20,619 nt of DNA, taken from an uncultured Paracoccaceae bacterium. Lineage in GTDB: Bacteria; Pseudomonadota; Alphaproteobacteria; Rhodobacterales; Rhodobacteraceae. The translations under genes and the position numbers were made by a program. The notes beneath the pieces were generated by a model. The model was not told the DNA's origin, did no database searches, and saw nothing but the letters and a program-made list of their open reading frames with translations. The stretch covers positions 1 to 20,619 of the forward strand of contig CAJXHQ010000008.1 of assembly GCA_913054485.1 (NCBI GenBank), given 5' to 3'. Position 1 is the stretch's first letter. Every line of letters starts with the position of its first letter. Shown piece by piece: positions 6,727 to 13,976 of the stretch.

Positions 6727-8829
6727 ATGACGACACAACCTGCTTTGCGGCTCGCCATTGATATCGGCGGCACCTTTACCGACACCGTTCTGGTGCAAGG
6801 CGAAGACACCATCCTTGCCTCCACCAAGACGCTCACCACCCACCAGAACCCCGCGGACGGCGCCATGGAAGGCGCGCAGCGCGTCATGGGCACCGCCGGG
6901 CGCACGCTGGGCGAGGTAACCGGGTTCATCCATGGGACCACCCTGGCCACCAACGCGCTGATCGAACGGCGCGGCGCGAGTGTGGCCACGGTAACCACCG
7001 AGGGTTTCCGGGACATCTTGGAGATCGCCTACGAGCGGCGTTATTCCCAGTATGACATCAACTTGGAGAAACCCGACCTGCTGGTGCCGCGCGAACGTGC
7101 CCTGACGGTGCGCGAACGCATGTCGGCGGATGGCGGGGTGCTGATTGCGTTGGAAGAAGACGCCATCGCAGCGCTTCTGGCCGGCATCGACGCCAGCGGC
7201 GCAGATGCCATCGCCATATGTCTGATGCATGCCTATGCCAACCCCGCCCACGAACGCCGTCTGCGCGATGTGCTGACGGAGAAACGCCCGGGCCTTGTGG
7301 TCTCGATATCTTCCGATGTCAGCCCCGAAGCGCGCGAATTCGACCGGCTCTGCACCACGGTTGCCAACGCTTATATCCAGCCGCTAATGGAGACATATCT
7401 CGCGCGCTTCGCCGAACAGTTCGCGGGCGAGGGCCTGACCTGCCCGATCCTGATGATGACCGCCGGCGGCGGCATGTGCACGATTGAAACCGCCGCGCGA
7501 TTCCCGATCCGGCTGGTGGAAAGCGGCCCCGCTGGCGGCGCCATTCTGGCCGCGCGGATTGCCGCCCGCGCCGGGCTGGACGAGGTGCTGTCCTTTGACG
7601 TCGGCGGCACCACCGCCAAGCTATGCCTCATTGACAACGCCCGCCCGCAGACCTCGCGCCAGTTTGAGATCGCCCGGGCCGCGCGTTTCATCAAGGGTTC
7701 CGGCATGCCGGTGCGGATCCCGGTGATCGAGATGATCGAGATCGGCGCCGGCGGCGGTTCCATCGCCGCGGTGGACCGGCTGGGCCGCCTGACCGTGGGG
7801 CCGAAGTCTGCAGGGTCCGAACCCGGCCCCGCAGCCTTCATGCGCGGCGGTACTGAGCCCACAGTGACCGACAGCGACATCACGCTGGGCTACATCCGGC
7901 CCGAAACCTTTGCCGAAGGGCATATCCATATTGACCCCGAGGCCTCGAAACAGGCTCTAACAAAAGTCATTGGCTCCAAGTTGGATCTGGACGCTACTGG
8001 CTCTGCTGATGGGGTCAGCCGCATCGTGGATGAGAGCATGGCGTCGGCCGGGCGCATGCACGCGGTGGAATCCGGCAAGGATCTGGCCCCCAGGACGATG
8101 ATTGCATTCGGCGGCAACGGCCCGCTGCACGCCACCCGCGTGGCGCGCTCTGCCGGGGTATCCCGCATTGTGATCCCGCCCAATCCCGGTGTTGGCTCCG
8201 CTGTTGGCTTCCTCTATGCGCCGGTTAGCTTTGAGATCGTGCGCTCGCGCTACTCCATGCTGGACGGGCTGGATATTTCCGGCCTCAACGCTTTCTTCGG
8301 CCAGATGATCGACGAGGCCCGCACCGTGGTCGCGCAAGGGGCAGGCGATGCGCCGACACAGACGCTGCGGTCCGCCTTCATGCGCTACAACGGCCAAGGT
8401 CACGAGATCGAGATCGCCCTCCCGGACCGTGACCTCACCCAAGATGATGCCGGCTCTCTGACCCGTGATTTCGAGGTGGAATACGCCAAGCAATTCTCCC
8501 GCCCGGTGCCCGGCATGAAGATCGAGATCCTGAACTGGGCCGTGCGCGTCGCCACGCTGGAAGGCGACGTTCCGGACCTGCCAATGACGCCGGATCTGAG
8601 CACGCTGACGCCCGCGGTCAGAAAACCCATTACCTGCGATGTGGATGCCACCGAGAAGCAGGCCGCCATTGTGGCCCGCGACAGCCTTCGGGCCGGCGAC
8701 CGTGTTGAGGGGCCGGCGCTGATCACCGAGCCGCAGACGACCACGCTGGTGTCTTCCGACTTCTCGGCCCATGTGGATGCCATCGGCAATCTTGTCCTGA
8801 TCCAGGACCAGAAAGGAGGTGCCGCATGA
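6727..8829 (+). CDS. hyuA: Hydantoinase/oxoprolinase family protein, subunit A
   Basis: This 700-residue protein is the ATP-binding subunit of an HyuA/HyuB-type enzyme. The family includes ATP-dependent N-methylhydantoinase, 5-oxoprolinase and acetone/acetophenone carboxylases. It starts with the actin-like ATPase signature LAIDIGGTFTDTVL (residues 9-22), then HGTTLATNALIERRGA near residue 70, VESGPAGGAILAARIAARAG near residue 262, a second nucleotide-site motif SFDVGGTTAKLCL near residue 288, and EIGAGGGSIAAVDRLGRLTVGP near residue 340. Length matches the usual 680-720. The stop overlaps the next start as ATGA, and AAAGGAGGT precedes that start, so A and B are translationally coupled. Substrate is unknown: hydantoin, lactam or a carboxylation substrate are all possible. 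No biotin or acetone-carboxylase gamma-type subunit is visible. Confidence 0.92.
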   Translation: MTTQPALRLAIDIGGTFTDTVLVQGEDTILASTKTLTTHQNPADGAMEGAQRVMGTAGRTLGEVTGFIHGTTLATNALIERRGASVATVTTEGFRDILEIAYERRYSQYDINLEKPDLLVPRERALTVRERMSADGGVLIALEEDAIAALLAGIDASGADAIAICLMHAYANPAHERRLRDVLTEKRPGLVVSISSDVSPEAREFDRLCTTVANAYIQPLMETYLARFAEQFAGEGLTCPILMMTAGGGMCTIETAARFPIRLVESGPAGGAILAARIAARAGLDEVLSFDVGGTTAKLCLIDNARPQTSRQFEIARAARFIKGSGMPVRIPVIEMIEIGAGGGSIAAVDRLGRLTVGPKSAGSEPGPAAFMRGGTEPTVTDSDITLGYIRPETFAEGHIHIDPEASKQALTKVIGSKLDLDATGSADGVSRIVDESMASAGRMHAVESGKDLAPRTMIAFGGNGPLHATRVARSAGVSRIVIPPNPGVGSAVGFLYAPVSFEIVRSRYSMLDGLDISGLNAFFGQMIDEARTVVAQGAGDAPTQTLRSAFMRYNGQGHEIEIALPDRDLTQDDAGSLTRDFEVEYAKQFSRPVPGMKIEILNWAVRVATLEGDVPDLPMTPDLSTLTPAVRKPITCDVDATEKQAAIVARDSLRAGDRVEGPALITEPQTTTLVSSDFSAHVDAIGNLVLIQDQKGGAA

Positions 8830-10475
8830 GCACGCTATCAAACGCCCGCCTGCAAGTGATGTGGAACCGCCTTCTGGCTGTGGTCGAAGAGCAGGGCCAG
8901 ACCCTGATCCGCGCGGCCTTCTCGCCCATCGTGCGCGAATGCGGCGACATCTCCGCCGGGATTTTCGACGCCGAAGGCCGCATGCTGGCGCAGGCTGTCA
9001 CCGGCACGCCGGGCCATATCAACACCATGGCCGAGGCGGTGCTGCATCTGCGCGACCGCTTCCCGGTTGAAGCGATGAAGCCCGGCGACATCTACATGAC
9101 CAACGATCCCTGGCTGGCCTCGGGGCATCTCAATGACTTCCTGCTGATGATGCCAGCCTTCAAGGACGGCAAGGTTGTCGGTTTCACCTCCTGCACCTCG
9201 CATCTGGTGGATCTGGGCGGTCAGGGCATGGGGCCCGAGGGCTCCGACATCTACGACGAGGGCCTGCTGATCCCGCCTTGCAAACTGGTCGAGGAGGGCG
9301 AGCCCAACGCGCTGCTGATGGACATCATCCGCGCCAACAGCCGCGAGCCGATCGCCAACGAAGGTGACATCTACGCGCTGATCGCCTGCTGCGAGGCGGG
9401 TGTCACCCGGCTGGTGGAGATGATGGAGGAATTCCGCATCGGCGATCTGGAAGCGCTCGGCGAATATATCATCGAAACCTCCCGCCGGGGCACGCTGGAG
9501 GCCATCGCCGAGGTTCCGAACGGCACCTACAAGAACGTGCTGAAAATGGACGGCTACGAGAGCGAGTTGGAGCTGCACGCCACGCTGACAGTCTCTGATG
9601 CGGGGCTTCACGTGGATTTTGCCGGCACCTCGGGATGTTCCTCTAAGGGCATCAACGTGCCGCTGAACTATGCCACCGCCTATACCGTCTTTGGCCTGCG
9701 CTGCCTTGTCGGGCCGGATATCCCGAACAATGCGGGCTCGCTGGCCCCCTTTACAGTCGATGGGCCCAAGGGCTGCATCCTGAACGCGCAGCGGCCTGTG
9801 CCGGTGGCGATGCGCCACACGCTGGGGCAGGTGACGCCTGATCTGGTGCTCGGCTGCCTGCACCAGGCGCTGCCCGATCAGGTGCCCGCCGAAGGGGCCA
9901 GTTGCATGTTCGACCTGCCGATGCGCCACGCGCCGGAAGTGGCCCGCGACGGCGGCCGCGAGTTTGCCATCGAACCCGTGCACAACGGCGGCACAGGTGC
10001 GCGGCCCCATGCGGATGGTCTGTCGGCCACGGCCTACCCGTCGGGCGTCTTCGGCAGCCAGGTGGAAATCACCGAAGCCGTCGCCCCCGTGGTCATGTGG
10101 CGGCGCGAGCTGCGCGCCGATTCAGGCGGTGCGGGCAGATACCGCGGCGGCCTAGGCCAGCGGATCGAAATGACGTCGTCCAACGGCGCGCCCTTCATCG
10201 TCTTCCTGTCGGTGGAACGGCTGAAGTTCCCCGCACTTGGCCGCATGGGCGGGCAGCCCGGCGCGCCCGGGCGCATCCGCTTCCGCGACGGAACCGCAGA
10301 CATCCCCGGCAAGGGAGAGCTGCGGGTGGAAGGCCAGGACTATCTGATTTTTGAGACCCCCGGCGGCGGCGGCTTCGGCAGACCGGACCAGCGCGACCCG
10401 GATGCGCTGGCGCTGGACTTGAAACGGGGTCTGGTCACGGACGAAGGCGCCAAAGCCTATGGAGGTGTCAAATGA
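8826..10475 (+). CDS. hyuB: Hydantoinase/oxoprolinase family protein, subunit B
   Basis: This 549-residue partner of HyuA has the usual HyuB length and landmarks: RLLAVVEEQGQTLIRAAFSPIVRE at the N-terminus, DIYMTNDPWLASGHLNDFLL near residue 88, TSHLVDLGGQGMGPEGSDIYDEGL near residue 122, the central VPLNYATAYTVFGLRCL, then VMWRRELRADSGGAGRYRGG. It ends with the glycine-rich ETPGGGGFGRPDQRDP. Subunit B of this family carries the hydrolytic or substrate-binding part, with energy supplied by ATP hydrolysis in A (family knowledge). Its ATG lies within the hyuA stop (ATGA at 8826-8829), and its own TGA overlaps the aminotransferase start in the same way. GGAGGTG at 10461-10467 serves the following gene. 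Confidence 0.93.
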   Translation: MSTLSNARLQVMWNRLLAVVEEQGQTLIRAAFSPIVRECGDISAGIFDAEGRMLAQAVTGTPGHINTMAEAVLHLRDRFPVEAMKPGDIYMTNDPWLASGHLNDFLLMMPAFKDGKVVGFTSCTSHLVDLGGQGMGPEGSDIYDEGLLIPPCKLVEEGEPNALLMDIIRANSREPIANEGDIYALIACCEAGVTRLVEMMEEFRIGDLEALGEYIIETSRRGTLEAIAEVPNGTYKNVLKMDGYESELELHATLTVSDAGLHVDFAGTSGCSSKGINVPLNYATAYTVFGLRCLVGPDIPNNAGSLAPFTVDGPKGCILNAQRPVPVAMRHTLGQVTPDLVLGCLHQALPDQVPAEGASCMFDLPMRHAPEVARDGGREFAIEPVHNGGTGARPHADGLSATAYPSGVFGSQVEITEAVAPVVMWRRELRADSGGAGRYRGGLGQRIEMTSSNGAPFIVFLSVERLKFPALGRMGGQPGAPGRIRFRDGTADIPGKGELRVEGQDYLIFETPGGGGFGRPDQRDPDALALDLKRGLVTDEGAKAYGGVK

Positions 10476-11539
10476 TCCGCGCTGTATCCCATGTTGCTGC
10501 GATGGGCGCCTATGCGCTTGCCGATCTTGGCGGGCCGGACACGGTGTCGCTGGCCCAGAACGAAAGCGCCTTTCCCGCCAGTCCCGCGGCTATTGCAGCG
10601 GGTAAGGCTATGCTGGACCAGATGCCGCTCTACCCGGACCCGGAGTGGCCGGACCTGCGCGGGGCCATTGCTGAAACCCATGGTTTAGAGCCTGAAACCA
10701 TTCTCTGCGGGGCAGGTTCGATGGAGCTGATCGGCTGCCTGATCCGCGCCTTTGCGGGCGCGGGCGACCAAGTGCTGGGAACGGACTATGGCTATGCCTT
10801 TGTCGCCTCTGCCAGTGCCCAGGTGCAGGCGGTGTATGCGAAGGCGCATGAGGAAGATCTGACCGTCTCAGTCGACAATATTCTGGCCGCGGTGACATCC
10901 GCGACCCGCATCGTTTTTCTGTGCAATCCGGGCAACCCCACCGGCACGCTGATCCCCAATACAGAAATCACCCGCCTGCGCGACACCCTGCCCGAAGATG
11001 TGATGCTGGTGGTGGACCAAGCCTATGCCGAGTTCGCCGACAGGCTGGAAGACCCGGCGGAAATCTTCAATCTGGTGAAGCGAAGCGATACGGTTGTGAT
11101 GCGCACCCTATCCAAGGCCTACGGGCTGGCCGGTGCGCGGGCTGGCTGGGGCTATTTTCCGCCTGCCATTGCCGCAGAGGTGAGGAAGCTTCTGAACCCC
11201 AATAATATCTCCATCCCGTCGCAGGCCATGGCTGCTGCCGCCCTGCGCGATCAGGCGCATATGCGCGATGTGGTGGCCAAAACCGCCGCGATCCGCGATG
11301 GTTTTGCGGACGGCTGCCGCGCGTTGGGGCTGACTGTGCCGCAGAGCCACACCAACTTCGTGCTGATCCGCTTCGCCGATGCAGATGCCGCCACCCGCGT
11401 CGATGCGGCCTTGCGCCAGGAGGGCCTCTTGATGCGGGGCATGGGCGGCTATGGCCTGGCCGACTGCCTGCGCGCCACCATCTGTAGCCAACACGTCATG
11501 GACCGCGCCCTGACGGTTCTGAAAGGAGTGCTGAAGTGA
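10472..11539 (+). CDS. HisC-like class I/II PLP-dependent aminotransferase
   Basis: This 355-residue fold-type I aminotransferase resembles histidinol-phosphate aminotransferase. The PLP-binding lysine is K215 in TLSKAYGLAGARAGWGYF. The conserved NPGNPTGTLIPN and VVDQAYAEFAD segments and the GAGSMELIGCLIRAF motif near residue 85 are all present. Location inside a hydantoinase operon, rather than with his genes, suggests it acts on an amino or keto acid released by that pathway instead of in histidine synthesis (inference). It is coupled on both sides: its ATG overlaps the hyuB stop and its TGA overlaps the GTG start of the following gene. It could instead be a decarboxylase of the CobD type, but the sequence looks more like a transaminase. 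Confidence 0.85.
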   Translation: MIRAVSHVAAMGAYALADLGGPDTVSLAQNESAFPASPAAIAAGKAMLDQMPLYPDPEWPDLRGAIAETHGLEPETILCGAGSMELIGCLIRAFAGAGDQVLGTDYGYAFVASASAQVQAVYAKAHEEDLTVSVDNILAAVTSATRIVFLCNPGNPTGTLIPNTEITRLRDTLPEDVMLVVDQAYAEFADRLEDPAEIFNLVKRSDTVVMRTLSKAYGLAGARAGWGYFPPAIAAEVRKLLNPNNISIPSQAMAAAALRDQAHMRDVVAKTAAIRDGFADGCRALGLTVPQSHTNFVLIRFADADAATRVDAALRQEGLLMRGMGGYGLADCLRATICSQHVMDRALTVLKGVLK

Positions 11540-12276
11540 CCTACGCTCCCCGCGACACGGCCAAGATCGGCGTTCTGGTGCCCTTCACCAACACCAACCT
11601 GGAACCGGACCTGATGGCCATGTGCCCGCCCGGCTGCACGGTTCATTTCCAGCGCCTCGGCGGCTATGACGTGGATGAGGTCCCCGGCTCCGACCAGATG
11701 GCGGGCCTAGGCGCCTCCGATATCGCCCATGACCTGAAGATGATTTCCGGCGTGCGCCCGGCGGCGGTGCCTTATGGCCGCACCTCAGCCACGCTCACCC
11801 ATGGGCCGCCCTTTGACGCGGATCTGGCCGCTAAAATCAAAGCAGGCTCCGGCGCGCAGTCCATCACGGCCGCCGGCGCACTGGTGGCCGCGCTGAAGGC
11901 GCTGGGCATCACCAAGGCGGGCTTCTCCTCGCCCTACCTGGGCGAGATCAACACGCAGGCCATGGGCTTCCTTGCGGACAACGGCGTTGAGACCGTGAAA
12001 TGCGCCGATGTGGGCCGCGAGCTGGGCAACTACGGTCAGGGTGAGCTGACCCCGGACGAAGTGTTTGACTTGGCCCTGCAGGCCGATCATCCGGAGGCGC
12101 AGGCCATTGTCCTCAGCTGCACCGACATGCGCTCTGTCGAAGCCATCGAACGGGTGGAGGCCGCATTGGGCAAACCGGTGGTCACCTCCAATCAGGCGAT
12201 GATGTTTGTGCTGATGCGCGCGCTTGGCCTGCCGCGGCACGCGGGCCTGCCCGGTCAGCTGTTCGACCTCTTGTAA
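11536..12276 (+). CDS. Asp/Glu racemase superfamily protein, arylmalonate decarboxylase/maleate isomerase-like
   Basis: This 246-residue protein starts at GTG 11536, overlapping the aminotransferase stop as GTGA, with AAAGGAG at 11522-11528. It has the family's N-terminal KIGVLVPFTNTNLEPDL and two-domain alternating fold. The second catalytic cysteine is present as C195 in IVLSCTDMRS. At the first cysteine position, where racemases and isomerases have YxCTS, this protein reads YGRTS (residues 80-84), so Arg82 replaces Cys. Arylmalonate decarboxylase likewise keeps only the second cysteine (known for that enzyme), so decarboxylation or another single-thiol reaction is more likely than two-base racemisation. 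In the operon it could process a hydantoin, a malonate-like intermediate or a stereocentre; the true substrate is unknown. Confidence 0.8.
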   Translation: MTYAPRDTAKIGVLVPFTNTNLEPDLMAMCPPGCTVHFQRLGGYDVDEVPGSDQMAGLGASDIAHDLKMISGVRPAAVPYGRTSATLTHGPPFDADLAAKIKAGSGAQSITAAGALVAALKALGITKAGFSSPYLGEINTQAMGFLADNGVETVKCADVGRELGNYGQGELTPDEVFDLALQADHPEAQAIVLSCTDMRSVEAIERVEAALGKPVVTSNQAMMFVLMRALGLPRHAGLPGQLFDLL

Positions 12277-12323
12277 ATTCCAGCGGAAGGCGCGAGATTC
12301 GTCTCTGAACAACGGAGATCGCA

Positions 12324-12833
12324 ATGCGCGCCTTCATTGCCCTGCCGGTCACCGGCGCGGCCCTGGACGGTCTCGTCCGGCTTCAGCAGCAGCTTCCCGC
12401 AGGCCGCCCCCTGCCGGAGGAAAACCTGCACCTCACCCTGGCCTTCCTGGATGACCAGCCGGAGGAAGCCCTGGAAATGCTGCATGAAAACCTGGCGCTG
12501 ATCCGCGCCGCGCCCTTTGCCGTCCATCTGCATGGGTTAGAGATGTTCGGCAAGGCGCTTGCGGTCCGCGGCAGCCTCTCTGGGCCGCTTTCCGCTCTGC
12601 AACAGTCGGTCCAGACCGCAGCCCGCGCTGCAGGCATTCTTCTGCCGCGCCGCCGGTTCCGCCCGCATGTGACCTTCGCGCGGCTGACGGGCGCGGCACC
12701 TGCGGCCTATCTTGCCAAAAATGCCGCCGCTACCCTGCCGCCTTTGCAGGCCGACCGCTTCAGCCTCTTTGCCTCAAGCCTGCGCCCGCAAGGCGCATTG
12801 CATGAAGAGCTTGCACAATACCCCCTGTATTAG
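12324..12833 (+). CDS. thpR: RNA 2',3'-cyclic phosphodiesterase (2'-5' RNA ligase family)
   Basis: This 169-residue member of the 2H phosphoesterase superfamily has both HxTx motifs, HLTLAF with H36 and T38, and HVTFAR with H115 and T117. The spacing of about 79 residues is normal for ThpR/LigT. Family members hydrolyse 2',3'-cyclic phosphate ends of RNA and can join tRNA halves with a 2'-5' bond in vitro. The ATG is preceded by ACGGAG about 8 bp upstream. It lies 47 bp after the racemase-like gene in the same direction but has no clear functional link to the hydantoinase operon. It ends 65 bp before the convergent dehydrogenase gene. Confidence 0.92.
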   Translation: MRAFIALPVTGAALDGLVRLQQQLPAGRPLPEENLHLTLAFLDDQPEEALEMLHENLALIRAAPFAVHLHGLEMFGKALAVRGSLSGPLSALQQSVQTAARAAGILLPRRRFRPHVTFARLTGAAPAAYLAKNAAATLPPLQADRFSLFASSLRPQGALHEELAQYPLY

Positions 12834-12871
12834 AGACGAAACTGCGCGCTTTCATCTTTTCCGAAATGCTC

Positions 12872-12899
12872 CGGGGGTGAATTTAGCCCCGTCAGGGCT
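12872..12899. terminator. Weak hairpins between convergent genes thpR and ldh-like
   Basis: Two overlapping stems can form: CGGGG (12872-12876) with CCCCG (12887-12891), and AGCCC (12885-12889) with GGGCT (12895-12899). They lie between two convergent stop codons, which is where a shared terminator would be expected. Stems are only 5 bp and T-tracts are poor, so the call rests mainly on location. Confidence 0.25.
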
Positions 12900-13936
12900 C
12901 AAGCGGGGGCTGCGTCCCCGTCCCACAACGGCTGACCAACAGATGCCGCCGCAGTTTTCAGCCCCTGGATCACCCCATCCGGGAGGGTAATGGCCCCCGC
13001 CTCAAGGCAGGCCGCGCGGCGTTCGGCCTCCATGTCGCCGGGCATCCGGACCCGGTCAAACCCGGGCGCAGGCGGGGTGTTGCGGACGAGGGAGGAAAAC
13101 GCTGCCGCGCCGTCACGATAGATGTCCGGTGTCTGGAAAGCATCCGCACGAATGGCAATCATCAGCCAGTTGAACTCCCGTGCCGGCCCCAGCAGCGCAG
13201 AGCCGATCAGCTCCGCCATGATGCCCAGACCGCTGCCCTTTGCCCCCGCTGCCGGCAGCAGCGACCCGCCTGCGTAGAAGTCTTCGGGATCGGTGCTGGG
13301 ATTGCCATTCGCGTCTGTGATGCAGCCCTCGGGCAGCTCTGTGCCATTGGCGCGGGCGATGGCCACCTTGCCCGAAGCCACAGTGGAAATGGCAAAGTCA
13401 CAGACCGCCGGCTGGCCGTCCGCGCCGGGCAGGGCAAGGGCGTAGGGGTTGGTGCTCATCACCGGTTTGCTCCCGCCAAAAGGCACCACGTCAGACCATT
13501 TGTCCCGTCCCCCGCCGCCGGTGCAGAAGGCAAAGCAGCCGTCCCTGGCGGCCTGTTCGGCGTAGGCGCCGATCCGCCCGGTATGGCCGCAATTGGTAAT
13601 CCCGACCATGGCGATCAGCCCGGTTTTGGCGCGCGCGGTTACCTCGGCCAGGGCGTGCTCCATCGCGACGATGCCAATGCCGCCCTGACCGTCAACGGTC
13701 ACCGCATTGGGCGATAATTCCGTGACCCTGGGCAGGGCCTCAGGGATCAGAGCGCCATCCCTGGCCAGTTCCAGATACCAGCCCAGACGGTTCACCCCAT
13801 GGGAGGTAACACCGCACATTTCGGCGTCCAGAAGATGGGCCGTGACGGAGGCTGCATTGCCGGCAGAATACCCTCCGGCCTCAAAACAGCGCTGCAGGAA
13901 CGCGGCCAGCGCAAAGGTTGTGATCGTCACGGCCAT
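12899..13936 (-). CDS. Ldh_2 family malate/lactate/ureidoglycolate-type dehydrogenase
   Basis: This 345-residue NAD(P)-dependent oxidoreductase belongs to the LDH2/MDH2 family, which is unrelated to the classical Rossmann-fold enzymes and acts on 2-hydroxy acids, ureidoglycolate or diketogulonate. Visible landmarks are CGVTSHGVNRLGWYL (the catalytic His region, near residue 47), GITNCGHTGRIGAYAEQAA near residue 110, FGGSKPVMSTNPYALALP near residue 155, and GSGLGIMAELIGSALLG near residue 225. The CGGAG before the ATG supports the start. It is the last gene of a minus-strand set mmgE(truncated)-mttB-ldh, 21 bp after mttB. The substrate is unknown; a hydroxy acid made by the same pathway is plausible. 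Confidence 0.88.
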   Translation of the reverse strand: MAVTITTFALAAFLQRCFEAGGYSAGNAASVTAHLLDAEMCGVTSHGVNRLGWYLELARDGALIPEALPRVTELSPNAVTVDGQGGIGIVAMEHALAEVTARAKTGLIAMVGITNCGHTGRIGAYAEQAARDGCFAFCTGGGGRDKWSDVVPFGGSKPVMSTNPYALALPGADGQPAVCDFAISTVASGKVAIARANGTELPEGCITDANGNPSTDPEDFYAGGSLLPAAGAKGSGLGIMAELIGSALLGPAREFNWLMIAIRADAFQTPDIYRDGAAAFSSLVRNTPPAPGFDRVRMPGDMEAERRAACLEAGAITLPDGVIQGLKTAAASVGQPLWDGDAAPA

Positions 13937-13953
13937 AATCAGACTCCGTCAGA

Positions 13954-13976
13954 CGGTTCAGGGTTCCCCTGAACCG
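13954..13976 (-). repeat. Perfect hairpin spanning the mttB stop codon
   Basis: CGGTTCAGGG at 13954-13963 and CCCTGAACCG at 13967-13976 form a 10-bp perfect stem with a 3-nt loop. The mttB stop codon (13958-13960) is inside the stem, and the structure ends 17 bp before the downstream dehydrogenase start. It could stabilise the upstream message, partly terminate transcription or tune expression of the distal gene. There is no T-tract. Confidence 0.6.
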
